DNA of 64,000 nt from JBEKIK01 sp963838495 (lineage in GTDB: Bacteria; Planctomycetota; Planctomycetia; Pirellulales; Thermoguttaceae). Below the pieces are notes generated by a model. It did no database searches. It saw only the letters and a program-made list of their open reading frames with translations, and was not told where the DNA came from. The translations under genes and the position numbers were made by a program. Shown here piece by piece: positions 10,042 to 18,096 of this stretch (its first letter is position 1; each line of letters opens with the position of its first letter). The DNA is taken from positions 2,542,001 to 2,606,000 of the forward strand of contig CAWIRC010000001.1 of the NCBI GenBank assembly GCA_963838495.1, read 5' to 3'.

Positions 10042-10081
10042 AAATAAAAATGCCCAGTGGCGGGGCAGCACCGACTGGGCA
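10042..10081 (-). terminator. Rho-independent terminator (minus strand)
   Basis: An 8-base-pair stem (TGCCCAGT 10051-10058 with ACTGGGCA 10074-10081). Read on the minus strand it is followed by a U-rich tract (plus-strand AAATAAAAA, 10042-10050). The orientation fits termination of the small minus-strand gene at 10176-10373. Confidence 0.6.
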
Positions 10082-10175
10082 ATATGAGAATGTGAGTTGC
10101 CTCACAGCCACTTATTTTACAATGGGATTTATTGTTGTCAATCAGCAGTTTTAAATTTTCTTGCCGGCCGAGGAG

Positions 10176-10373
10176 CTATGCCGCCCACTGGGCTGAATTT
10201 CTCCCCGCAAGATTGCGTCCCGCCCAAAAATCTTCGATTACCTCTTGTTTTTCCTTCTCAATGCGTTCTTCTTGCAGATCAATCTGGACTTCATCGGGAA
10301 GGTCGCTTTCCGGTCCACTGACGACGCGAAGCAAACAAGTATTTTTACCGGCCTGTGGAAGTTTATTATTCAT
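10176..10373 (-). CDS. Small hypothetical protein
   Basis: 65-residue, charged, probably cytoplasmic protein with an acidic/helical middle (DLPDEVQIDLQEERIEKEKQEVIEDFW). No family was recognised. The ATG at 10373 has an AAAGGAAT ribosome site upstream, and a terminator of matching orientation lies downstream at 10042-10081; these two signals are the main support for a real gene. Upstream in-frame extension to 10421 is possible but has no ribosome site. Confidence 0.5.
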   Translation of the reverse strand: MNNKLPQAGKNTCLLRVVSGPESDLPDEVQIDLQEERIEKEKQEVIEDFWAGRNLAGRNSAQWAA

Positions 10374-10686
10374 GGTATTCCTTTCTTGCCCATCTATTTC
10401 GATACATTCAAACAGCATCATCTCCTGGATGTGTTGCCGGACGAACTTTAAGAACGACTAGTAAATAAGAATTTGCCCGAGAATCAAGGTCTGCATTGCC
10501 AACCGATCGAAGCAGTTTCAACCATAGCGAAGAACTGCCATTCTCCGGGCAAGCGCTACCTCGTTTTTACGTAAATCCTGTTTACCCCGATAAAAGTAAA
10601 TATAATATAGTAAAATAAATTTGCTTGTCAATCTTCCACCCCCCATATGCTGAAGATTTTACCAAAATGGGTTAGAAATTAAGCCG
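10374..10686. other. Divergent intergenic region
   Basis: About 310 AT-rich bases between the small minus-strand gene and the phosphatase gene, with an A/T-rich stretch at roughly 10595-10630 that could hold promoters. No RNA gene or repeat recognised. Confidence 0.4.
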
Positions 10687-11151
10687 ATGGATGCCAGCCA
10701 TATACTCCCCAAAGTGATTATCGGCGCCTATCCGCACAGCCCTCGGGATATCGACGCTCTGAAAACGAATTACGGCGTATCGGCGGTCCTCAACGTGCAG
10801 ACGGACGACGACATGGACTATTGGGGTCTTGATTGGCCTTATCTTGAAAATCACTATCGCCAGTCAGGCATCGGGGTTCGGCGGGTTCCCGTGCGCGATT
10901 TCGACGCCGACGACCTGCGAAGGAAATTGCCGCAATGCGTTGAAGTTCTGGACTCGCTTTTAAAACAGGGACACAACGTTTACGTGCATTGCAGCATGGG
11001 AGTGAACCGCTCGCCAAGCATTGTGATTGCCTACCTTGCATGGATTCAAGGATGGGATTTGAAAGAAGCCGTGGATTATGTGCGCCGCATCCGATCGTGC
11101 GATCCTTACGTGGAAGCGATCCGATTGGCGGGAGAGGATCGGGAACAATAA
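10687..11151 (+). CDS. Dual-specificity phosphatase, glucan-phosphatase-like
   Basis: 154-residue cysteine phosphatase. The active-site loop HCSMGVNRSPS gives the nucleophile Cys102 and Arg108, with general acid Asp71 in VRDFDADDL. Beyond the generic DSP motifs, the arrangement DMDYWGLDWPYLE - VRDFDADDLRRKLP - RRIRSCDPYVEAI resembles the DSP domain of plant and animal glucan phosphatases (SEX4, LSF, laforin), including the Tyr-Trp-Gly and C-terminal Cys-x-P-x-x-EAI elements. No carbohydrate-binding module is fused. It could dephosphorylate storage polysaccharide or a protein; the glucan assignment rests on motif memory, not alignment. Confidence 0.75.
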   Translation: MDASHILPKVIIGAYPHSPRDIDALKTNYGVSAVLNVQTDDDMDYWGLDWPYLENHYRQSGIGVRRVPVRDFDADDLRRKLPQCVEVLDSLLKQGHNVYVHCSMGVNRSPSIVIAYLAWIQGWDLKEAVDYVRRIRSCDPYVEAIRLAGEDREQ

Positions 11152-11164
11152 GAAACTATCCGAA

Positions 11165-11240
11165 AAGTCCCCTCTCCCGACCAACCGACCATGCTTCGCA
11201 TGGTGCCCGTCGGTGCCCGGAGAGGGTTAGGGTGTGGGCT
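11165..11240. repeat. Dispersed CCCTCTCC/GGAGAGGGTTAGGG palindrome
   Basis: Element of the form CCCTCTCCCGACCAACCGACC ... GGAGAGGGTTAGGGTG with an inner ACCATGCTTCGCATGGT palindrome. Related elements are at 26447-26485, 46725-46757 and 56969-57018; similar CTCTCCC/GGGAGAGG repeats are common intergenic elements in many bacteria. Confidence 0.7.
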
Positions 11241-11326
11241 GATTTTACCGAATAGTTTAATGATTGTGGAAGCTTTCTAAATGTTTTCGAATAGTTTCTA
11301 ATGCACCGGTAGTTTGTCAAAGGACT

Positions 11327-11548
11327 TCAGGCCTCTTCCCTGAACTGTTCCCAAAGTCGTTGAAAGCGGCTCTCGTAAATCATGTCATAGAGTTGTTCTC
11401 GGCCAGGAAAAAGCTCGATGCAGAACTGGCGGACCTTGTTCTTTTCTATTTCGATGTCGATTGCCGGAAGATCGCTGCTGAGGATTAGCACGCAAACCCG
11501 ATCCGCCAAACGCTGCATTTCCTGCATTGCTTCCCTGGGATTATCCAT
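11327..11548 (-). CDS. Small hypothetical protein
   Basis: 73-residue helical, probably cytoplasmic protein (MDNPREAMQEMQRLADRV...). The start at 11548 is supported by GGGAG about six bases upstream. No known domain. Methionine/glutamate-rich heptads near the N-terminus could form a short coiled coil. It is transcribed toward the phosphatase gene and away from the ABC transporter, with no obvious partner. Confidence 0.5.
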   Translation of the reverse strand: MDNPREAMQEMQRLADRVCVLILSSDLPAIDIEIEKNKVRQFCIELFPGREQLYDMIYESRFQRLWEQFREEA

Positions 11549-11886
11549 GGTCAACTCCCGTCCACGTAATTATTGCGTGCAGAAGCAGAGAGAAAAGGTA
11601 AAAAAGCGGTACATCAATGTCACTCTGCCTGAGTCGCCATGTGATTCTGGGGAGGATAGCGCGGCCGTCTTAACCGCTTGCGGAATGCAATTTTACGAAA
11701 TAAAACCGTGCCGATGCCAAGAACCGTCCGGGCAAATCGAATATTATATAGGCCATCCGCCCCAGACTGTAAACAACCGCCCATGCTAATCGGGCTCTTG
11801 CACATAATCCTGATTTATTTCATATTGTGTTGTCCGGCCGTTTTGGCCTCTTTTGGCCTGTTTCAGGAAAAAATTAAGGAGTTTCC
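11549..11886. other. Intergenic, nothing recognised
   Basis: 338 bases upstream of the ABC ATPase gene. Open frames here lack ribosome sites and recognisable sequence. The region presumably contains the promoter for the ABC operon. Confidence 0.4.
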
Positions 11887-12969
11887 ATGGCAGACTTAGC
11901 CATTGACCTGAGCGACGTTGCCAAGACGTTTCAGCGCCGCGTGCAGGCCTTGCGCGGGATTCAGATGCAGGTGCGGCCCGGGGAAATCTTCGGGCTTTTG
12001 GGCCCTAACGGGGCGGGCAAGAGCACGCTGGTGAAGATCATGATGACCGTGGTCCGCCCGACCAGGGCCGGGGGAACGATTTTAGGCCGTCCCATCGGGC
12101 ATAAGCCCACCCTGGCCCGGGTGGGTTACCTGCCCGAGCACAATCGCTTTCCACCGTATCTCACCGGGCGGCAAACGCTGGAATTCTTCGCCGCGCTAGC
12201 GAAAGTCAACCGGCGCACACGCAACCGCCGAGCGGGCGAACTGCTGGAAATGGTGGGCCTGGAAAAATGGGCCAAGGCAAAAGTAGGCACTTACTCCAAG
12301 GGCATGCAGCAACGCATCGCACTGGCCCAGGCCCTGGTCAACGATCCGGACCTGGTCGTGCTAGACGAGCCCACCGACGGCCTGGACCCGGTCGGGCGGC
12401 GCGACGTCCGCGAGACGCTGATCCGCTTGCGCAAAGCGGGCAAAACAATCTTTCTAAACAGCCATCTCCTTAGCGAGGTCGAATTCGTGTGCGACCGCGT
12501 GGCCATCCTGCTGGCGGGCAAGGTCGTCCGCCAGGGCACGCTCGACGAGTTGACCGCCGGCAGCAAGCATTTTGAAATCCAGCTCCACGGCGAGCCCGAC
12601 AGCCGAATGCGCGAGGCGATGCGGGCCGCGCTCGGCTGCGAACTGGCCCTTTGCGCGACCGTCGCTTCCACGGCCCCCGGCGACCCAGGAACGGAAATGC
12701 CCAAGGAAGTCGGCAGGCTTCCCACGGGCGAGCCGGTCGAACTCCTCTCCGGCACGCTGCGGATCGCCACCGACGATCCGCTGAGGATTCAGCCCATAAT
12801 CGACGCCTTCAGGAGCCGCGGCTTGATTATCCGCGCGGTTCGCCAACAGAGGCAATCGCTGGAGGACTTTTTTATACAAACCGTATCCGAGCAAGGGCCG
12901 GCAGCGGCGCCGGGTTCGCCGCCGGCAATTTCCACGCCGCAGACGCAAGAACAAGGAGGCCGGCCATGA
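11887..12969 (+). CDS. ABC transporter ATP-binding protein
   Basis: 360-residue ATPase of the multidrug/Nos-type exporter class. Walker A is GPNGAGKST (residues 39-46), the signature is YSKGMQQRIALAQAL, Walker B is LVVLDEPTDGLDP, and the switch histidine follows in FLNSHLLSEVE. A C-terminal extension of about 120 residues after the ATPase core includes a low-complexity tail. The start has a clear AAGGAG site five bases upstream. It overlaps the permease start by four bases (ATGA), so translation is coupled. Likely powers efflux or membrane-component export; the substrate is not evident. Confidence 0.9.
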   Translation: MADLAIDLSDVAKTFQRRVQALRGIQMQVRPGEIFGLLGPNGAGKSTLVKIMMTVVRPTRAGGTILGRPIGHKPTLARVGYLPEHNRFPPYLTGRQTLEFFAALAKVNRRTRNRRAGELLEMVGLEKWAKAKVGTYSKGMQQRIALAQALVNDPDLVVLDEPTDGLDPVGRRDVRETLIRLRKAGKTIFLNSHLLSEVEFVCDRVAILLAGKVVRQGTLDELTAGSKHFEIQLHGEPDSRMREAMRAALGCELALCATVASTAPGDPGTEMPKEVGRLPTGEPVELLSGTLRIATDDPLRIQPIIDAFRSRGLIIRAVRQQRQSLEDFFIQTVSEQGPAAAPGSPPAISTPQTQEQGGRP

Positions 12970-14088
12970 CGCAAACCTGGGCGATCTTCCTGGGAGCCTA
13001 TCGCAACCTGAACTCGAAAAAACTTTTTTGGCTGGTGCTGATCCTTTCCGGGCTGGTGGCGGCGGCCTTTGCCTGCATTGGAATCAACGAAACTGGGCTG
13101 AAGCTCGCCTTCTGGCAGATCGACAACGACGTGATCAACTTAAAACAAATGCCGCCCGACCAGTTCTACAAGACCATGTTCGCGCAGGTGGGCATAGGCA
13201 TTTGGCTCTCATGGCTGGCCACGATCTTGGCCATAATTTCCACGGCCGGAATTTTTCCCGATCTCATGACCTCCGGCTCGATCGATTTATTCGTGTCCAA
13301 ACCCATCGGCCGGCTGAGGCTTTTCGTCACCGAGTATGCGGCCGGGCTGTTGTTCGTGACCCTGCAAGTAACCATCTTCAGCGCGGCCTGTTTTCTGGTA
13401 ATAGGCCTGCGCGGAGGCGCATGGGAGCCGGCATTGTTTCTGGCCGTGCCGATTATGGTCTGCTTTTTCAGTTATCTCTTTTCGATAAGCGCCTTTCTGG
13501 GAGTCGTCACGCGCTCCACCGTGGCGGCCCTGCTTCTGACGCTTTTGTTCTGGTTTTTCGTGTGGGCTGTAGGGACCGCGGAAAATACCTTGCTGATATT
13601 CAAAACCATGCAGGAGCGCGGCGTGGATTTCGCCGCGGTCCAAGCCGAGTCGAACGGCAACAAGCCGAATGCGCCCGATAAAAAAGAAAAGCAGGCGGAA
13701 TCGTCAGCCGTTGAAAAGCCGAATGCGCCCGATAAAAAAGGACCGGCGGGCGGAATCGCCGGCGGCAGAGAAACCGCAACCGGCCGCGGAAGAACAACCA
13801 AAAGGCTCCCAGGCGCTCGACATCGCACACCGCATCATGTACGCAGTCAAAACGGTGCTGCCGAAGACAAGCGAAACCATTACGCTTTTAGACCGATCAT
13901 TGATCAAACTGGCCAAACTTCCCCAGCAGCAACGCGGCCCCGAGACCGAACGCATGCAGGACGCCCAAATGGAGGTCGTCCAAATTCTTTACGGCCGCTC
14001 CATCGCCTGGGTCATGGGCACGTCGCTGGCATTCGAGGCCTTTGTCTTGTTTTGGGCGGCATTGTTCTTTTGCCGCCGCGACTACTAA
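12966..14088 (+). CDS. ABC transporter permease (one frameshift)
   Basis: Partner permease of the preceding ATPase (ABC-2 type). Starts at 12966 within an ATGA overlap, with AAGGAGG upstream. About six hydrophobic helices are visible, e.g. LFWLVLILSGLVAAAFACIGI, GIWLSWLATILAIISTAGIF and VAALLLTLLFWFFVWAVG, then a hydrophilic loop and a last helix near WVMGTSLAFEAFVLFWAALFF ending in CRRDY. The hydrophilic loop contains an imperfect tandem duplication of a KPNAPDKK segment (codons around 13663-13745). One extra base at about 13741 in the second copy shifts the frame; removing it joins the two halves, giving about 373 residues. Confidence 0.85.
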
Positions 14089-14121
14089 ATGCACACGCCG
14101 GGCGCCGTTTGTTCTATAAAG

Positions 14122-14188
14122 ACACCAGCCCGAAGCGCAAGCGAGGGCAAGTATAATTGTTTTCCTCGCTTGCGCTTCGGGTTAGTGT
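14122..14188. repeat. AGCCCGAAGCGCAAGCGAGG palindrome, possible terminator
   Basis: Near-perfect inverted repeat: left arm 14122-14146, right arm 14164-14188, separated by 17 AT-rich bases including TATAATTGTTTT. The same element is a familiar dispersed repeat in planctomycete genomes (from memory). Placed 34 bases after the permease stop, its RNA hairpin could end transcription of the ABC operon. Confidence 0.7.
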
Positions 14189-14561
14189 AAATCAGCTGGA
14201 GCGATGTATAAGATGGCGTAGCGTATCATAATGCCGGAAAATTCACCGGGAGCGACCATGCTACGCATGGTGCCCCCCGGGCTAAACGGCTGCTACATCA
14301 TCCCGAGCACCGCTATAGTGTAAATTTGTATAAGTCCATGAATGATGCCGGGTTATGTTCATGTTTTCACCTCTTTCAATTTTATGCTTTTTACCATATT
14401 TTATGTGGTGCAAGGCATATCCTAGTTTTCCGTTTTCGGCTTGGATATAATGATTTAGATGCATTTGGCCTCCGGAATCAAGCCCTTGCCGTTTTGGAGG
14501 CGGTGAATTTGATTCCGGAATTCACAGCAACACAACAATTAAAAAACGAAAGGGAATAACC
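14189..14561. other. Intergenic with small palindrome
   Basis: The region contains a GGGAGCGACCATGCTACGCATGGTGCCCCCC-type palindrome around 14251-14280, sharing the ACCATGC-TNCGCATGGT core with the element at 11165-11240. The remainder shows no gene. Confidence 0.4.
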
Positions 14562-15002
14562 ATGCGTGCACGCTCGATTGCCCCGCTGACGTTTCTGGCG
14601 TTTATTCTGGCCGCTTCAACCGTATTCGCGCAATGCGGATGCGGGGCCACTACCACCACATACATGCCGGTCGCGCCGACTTATACGGCTTACTACGCGC
14701 CGGCGACCGTGTACTATCCAGCCGAGACTTACACTTCCTGTTACGTGCCGACAACAACGTATTACGCGCCCGAGGTCTATACCTCGTATTACACGCCGGC
14801 AACCACGTATTATGCCCCCGCGGCGTATACTTCCTATTACACGCCGACAACCGCGTACTATACTCCTTACGTCACTTACGCTCCGGTGGCGACTCCATAC
14901 GTGACGTATTACGGCAGGGTAGGCTCGAGCGTCTACGGCACGCCTAAAGTCTACGTGCGAGGCGAACCGGTCCGCAATGCCCTGCGCACCATTACGCCGT
15001 AG
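14562..15002 (+). CDS. Secreted Tyr/Thr/Pro-rich repeat protein
   Basis: 146 residues. After a signal peptide (IAPLTFLAFILAASTVFAQ) comes a CGCG cysteine pair, then a low-complexity region built from 11-13-residue units of the form (E/A)(T/V/A)YTS(C/Y)Y(V/T)PTTYYAP, repeated at least five times. About a quarter of the mature protein is tyrosine. The last 30 residues (GRVGSSVYGTPKVYVRGEPVRNALRTITP) are not repetitive. The start is supported by AAAGGGAAT upstream. No enzymatic motif. The composition suggests a structural, crosslinkable surface or matrix protein; that is inference. Confidence 0.7.
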   Translation: MRARSIAPLTFLAFILAASTVFAQCGCGATTTTYMPVAPTYTAYYAPATVYYPAETYTSCYVPTTTYYAPEVYTSYYTPATTYYAPAAYTSYYTPTTAYYTPYVTYAPVATPYVTYYGRVGSSVYGTPKVYVRGEPVRNALRTITP

Positions 15003-15071
15003 GTCTCAGGCATTGCTTTTTGCAAACTTTTGCCACATCGCCGATAAGCGGCGGCGGCTCACATCGTTTTT

Positions 15072-16693
15072 TCAGGCCGGCATGTCGGTAGATACATCGA
15101 ACTTGCGGAAGGCCCAGGCGACGCAAGGCACCAATCCGCAGCCGCAAATCGCTAGTCCCAGCCAGGCCAGGGCCAAAGTCACGGTCCACGATCCGCCGGT
15201 GATCCAATATCCTGCCGCGCCCAGCGCGGCGGCCGCCCCGCAGCACACTGCCAGGACGAACATTTTCGCCATAAACTCGACCATGGTCCGCCCGATGTGC
15301 TGCAAGTCGCCGGGCGAGCTCGCCACCGCGCGGAAGGGAAAGAGGAGGAAAAGCAGGTTGTCCACGGCGAACAAAAGGAAATTCAACGCCGGCGAAAACA
15401 GCATTGCCACAAGCAGCATCAGGCGCGAGCCCTGTGTAAAAAAAGCCACAGCCGATAGAAACAGGACATGAATGGCGGTCATGAGAAGAACCGGCACGGC
15501 CAGTTGACCCAGCACGATGGCCACCGGTTTAAGCGGCAGCGACTTGGCCCAATCCATATAGTCCAGGTCGCCGCGGAAATCGTAGGCCAGCATCCGGGAT
15601 AAGAGCATGGTGAAGAAACAGATTTGTGCGACTAATATCCCGACGCCCTCGGACGAGTTCTGCATCCTTGACAACAAAGGCCCCGCGGCCATTATCAAAA
15701 AAATCAAGAGAACAACGACCATTCCGTGGATGCTTCTTATGGCGGTAGTCAATTGTCGCCAGGCGATCGGGCCCGCGCCGCCCAGCCAGGGAAGCCGCGG
15801 CGCCCGCCATGCCACGTGCGGCTTGACTACCACGCGGCCGGTGCTCCGGCGGCGCTGGAGCATGGCGTAGCGTTTCTGGCTGGCGACTAAAGACGATTCC
15901 AGGTAATTCACGTCGATGCGGATCACGATCGCCAATACAGCCAGGTCGACCGCCGCCGCCGCCAACGCCCAGCCGACCAGGTCCGGAAATAACCGTTCGG
16001 CGGAAATAGTCCGAACAAACGGTTCCAGGGGCATTGTCAGCCAAAACCAGGCGACCGAACCGCGCATCGAGCGAGCCGTCTCCTGGATACCCTGATTGAG
16101 GAAACCGGGAATCAGTCTCGCGGCAAATACGACCACAATTCCGAGGATGATAAACACAATCGCTTTTGCGCCCGGGTATACATTCGCTCGGACAGCGACT
16201 GGCCGGCCAGCACCAGCGCGGTTGTAAGCAGGTGCACGAAGACCATCGTCAGAAAAAAGCCCAAAAAAACCGCCGTCAAAAGGTGGGCGAAACGCAGCAT
16301 CATAATCGAGAAAAACATGGCGGTAAAAAACGCCGCCAGCACGCCGGAAGTCAACTTGTACAAAAGCAGTTGCCGGCGCGAGAACGGGCCGCTGAAGAGG
16401 AAATCGACCTCGGCCGCCGTAAAGTGGATCCCTTCCATGCGGGCACTGCCGAGCATGGACATGAGCAACAAACCCAGCAATACAAGCGGCAGGACGTCGT
16501 GCAGCACCTGGGCATCCATCGGCGTGCGGTGGGCCACGAAAAAAACCATAATTTGCGGCCCTAGCCACAAGAGCATGACCCCCAGGCCCAACAGGAAAAA
16601 CACCGCCCCGCGCACCGTTTTCAGGCCCCTGAGCCGGTTCCGCAACGCCCCGCGGAAGCGGAGTTTAAGCAGCTTGATCAATGCCCGGTCCAT
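15072..16693 (-). CDS. ABC transporter permease (frameshifted)
   Basis: Large ABC-2-like permease paired with the ATPase that follows on the plus-strand map (upstream in transcription). The start ATG at 16693 lies three bases after the ATPase stop in its corrected frame. About ten hydrophobic segments alternate with soluble loops; landmarks include FLLGLGVMLLWLGPQIMVFFVAHRT, GGAGPIAWRQLTTAIRS and SRMLAYDFRGDLDYMDW, as in permeases of the DUF-type exporters of planctomycetes. One missing base near 16170, in the AAAA of CGGGCGCAAAAGCGA, splits it between SERMYTRAQK and AIVFIILGIVVV. About 540 residues once repaired. Substrate unknown. Confidence 0.75.
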
Positions 16694-16695
16694 GT

Positions 16696-17437
16696 TCAGG
16701 CGCCCTGCGATTCGGTTGTAGGTTCGATTGCGGAAAAAAACCTCTTCCAGCGAGGCCCGGGCGCCGGGATCGGCGAAGGCCGTGCGGGCTTCGTCCACCG
16801 GCCCGAAAAACAACCGCTTGCCCCGGTGCAGAATCAAGAGGTGCGTGCAAACGTCTTCCACCAGTGCCAGCAGATGAGAGCTGATCACCACGGCCGCACC
16901 GCCGCCGGCGCGGCTAATGATCGACTCTTTGGCCGTGCGAATGCCGGCGGGGTCCAGTCCAGTAAGCGGCTCGTCGAACAGTATCGCCTGCGGATCGTGG
17001 AGATACGCGCAGGCGATGGCGACTTTTTGCCGCATCCCGCGGGAAAGTTCCTGGGCCGGGGCGTTGCGTTTTTCCACCAGCTCGAACTGGCCGAGCAAAT
17101 CTTCGGCCTTGGCCGCGAAATCGCCCAGCCGGTACGCGGCGGCCACGAACTCCAGGTGCTCCCACACCGTGAGCGATTCGAACAGCTTGGGATCGTCGGG
17201 CACGTAGGCCATTTGCAGCTTGGCCGCCACCGGATCGTCGGCCACGTCGTGCCCGGCCACGATCAACCGGCCCTGGGTGGGCGGAATAATGCCCGCCACC
17301 GCACGCAAGGTCGTCGTCTTGCCGGCCCCGTTGGGTCCCACCAGGCCCAGAATTTCGCCCGGACCAACGCGGAAACTCAAACCGCATACGGCCACGGTAT
17401 CGCGATACGTTTTGTGAAAATCGGCGATGTCGATCAA
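16696..17437 (-). CDS. ABC transporter ATP-binding protein
   Basis: ATPase of the second exporter. Motifs: Walker A GPNGAGKTTT, signature LSRGMRQKVAIACAYL, Walker B AILFDEPLTGLDP, H-loop VISSHLLALVE. The start is uncertain: TTG at 17437 has AAGGA at 17446-17450 and gives MIDIADFHKTYRD, typical for the family; ATG at 17464 would add nine residues. As sequenced, the frame reads through into the permease, because seven consecutive A at 16734-16740 (plus strand) probably contain one too many. With six, the ATPase ends EVFSAIEPTTESQGA and stops three bases before the permease ATG. Confidence 0.8.
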
Positions 17438-17619
17438 GAAAAAAATCCTTCTAAATGTTTGCATAAACAAGCGATGGGGATAATATACCAGCGCAGCGCT
17501 TTTGCTGAAAGGGGGGTGCCATGCATCTTTGTCGATCGGGTGCAAGCGGATAAAATGCTGATTGTACAGGGACTAACGGCGCAAAGAATCACCAAGAACT
17601 GGAATGGAGAGAAACTCTC

Positions 17620-18096
17620 ATGGATCAAACTTTTTCTTTCACGGTAAACGGTCAAAAAAAATCGGTAACTGCCGATCCCGACCGGCCTTTGCTCGAAGTC
17701 CTGCGCGAGGACCTGCAACTCATCGGCCCCAAACTCGGCTGCGGCGAGGGCCAATGCGGGGCATGCACCGTGCTTTTGGGCGGTAAAACTGTTTTCTCCT
17801 GCATCACTCCGCTCTCCGAAGCCGAGGGACAATCTATAGTAACCATCGAAGGACTGTCGTCGGGTGATAGCCTCCACCCGGTGCAAGAGGCCTTTCTAGC
17901 CGAGGGCGCGTTCCAATGCGGGTATTGCACGCCGGGCATGATCATGGCGGCCGCGGCATTGCTCCGGGAAACACCCAATCCCAGCGACGCCGAGATCCGC
18001 TCCGGCATGGAAAAACACATCTGCCGCTGCTGCGGCTTCCCTAAAATTCAAAGTGCCGTCAAGCGCGCTGCCAGCGCCGGGAGGCAAATGCCATGA
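17620..18096 (+). CDS. 2Fe-2S subunit of molybdenum hydroxylase
   Basis: 158-residue electron-transfer subunit of the xanthine dehydrogenase / isoquinoline 1-oxidoreductase family. The plant-ferredoxin-type cluster is bound by GCGEGQCGACTVLL plus a later Cys, and the second 2Fe-2S domain by QCGYCTPGMIM and HICRCCGFPKI. It passes electrons from the Mo centre of the following subunit to an acceptor. The stop overlaps the next start by four bases (ATGA), showing tight coupling. First gene of a four-gene operon that also encodes cofactor-maturation proteins. Confidence 0.92.
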   Translation: MDQTFSFTVNGQKKSVTADPDRPLLEVLREDLQLIGPKLGCGEGQCGACTVLLGGKTVFSCITPLSEAEGQSIVTIEGLSSGDSLHPVQEAFLAEGAFQCGYCTPGMIMAAAALLRETPNPSDAEIRSGMEKHICRCCGFPKIQSAVKRAASAGRQMP

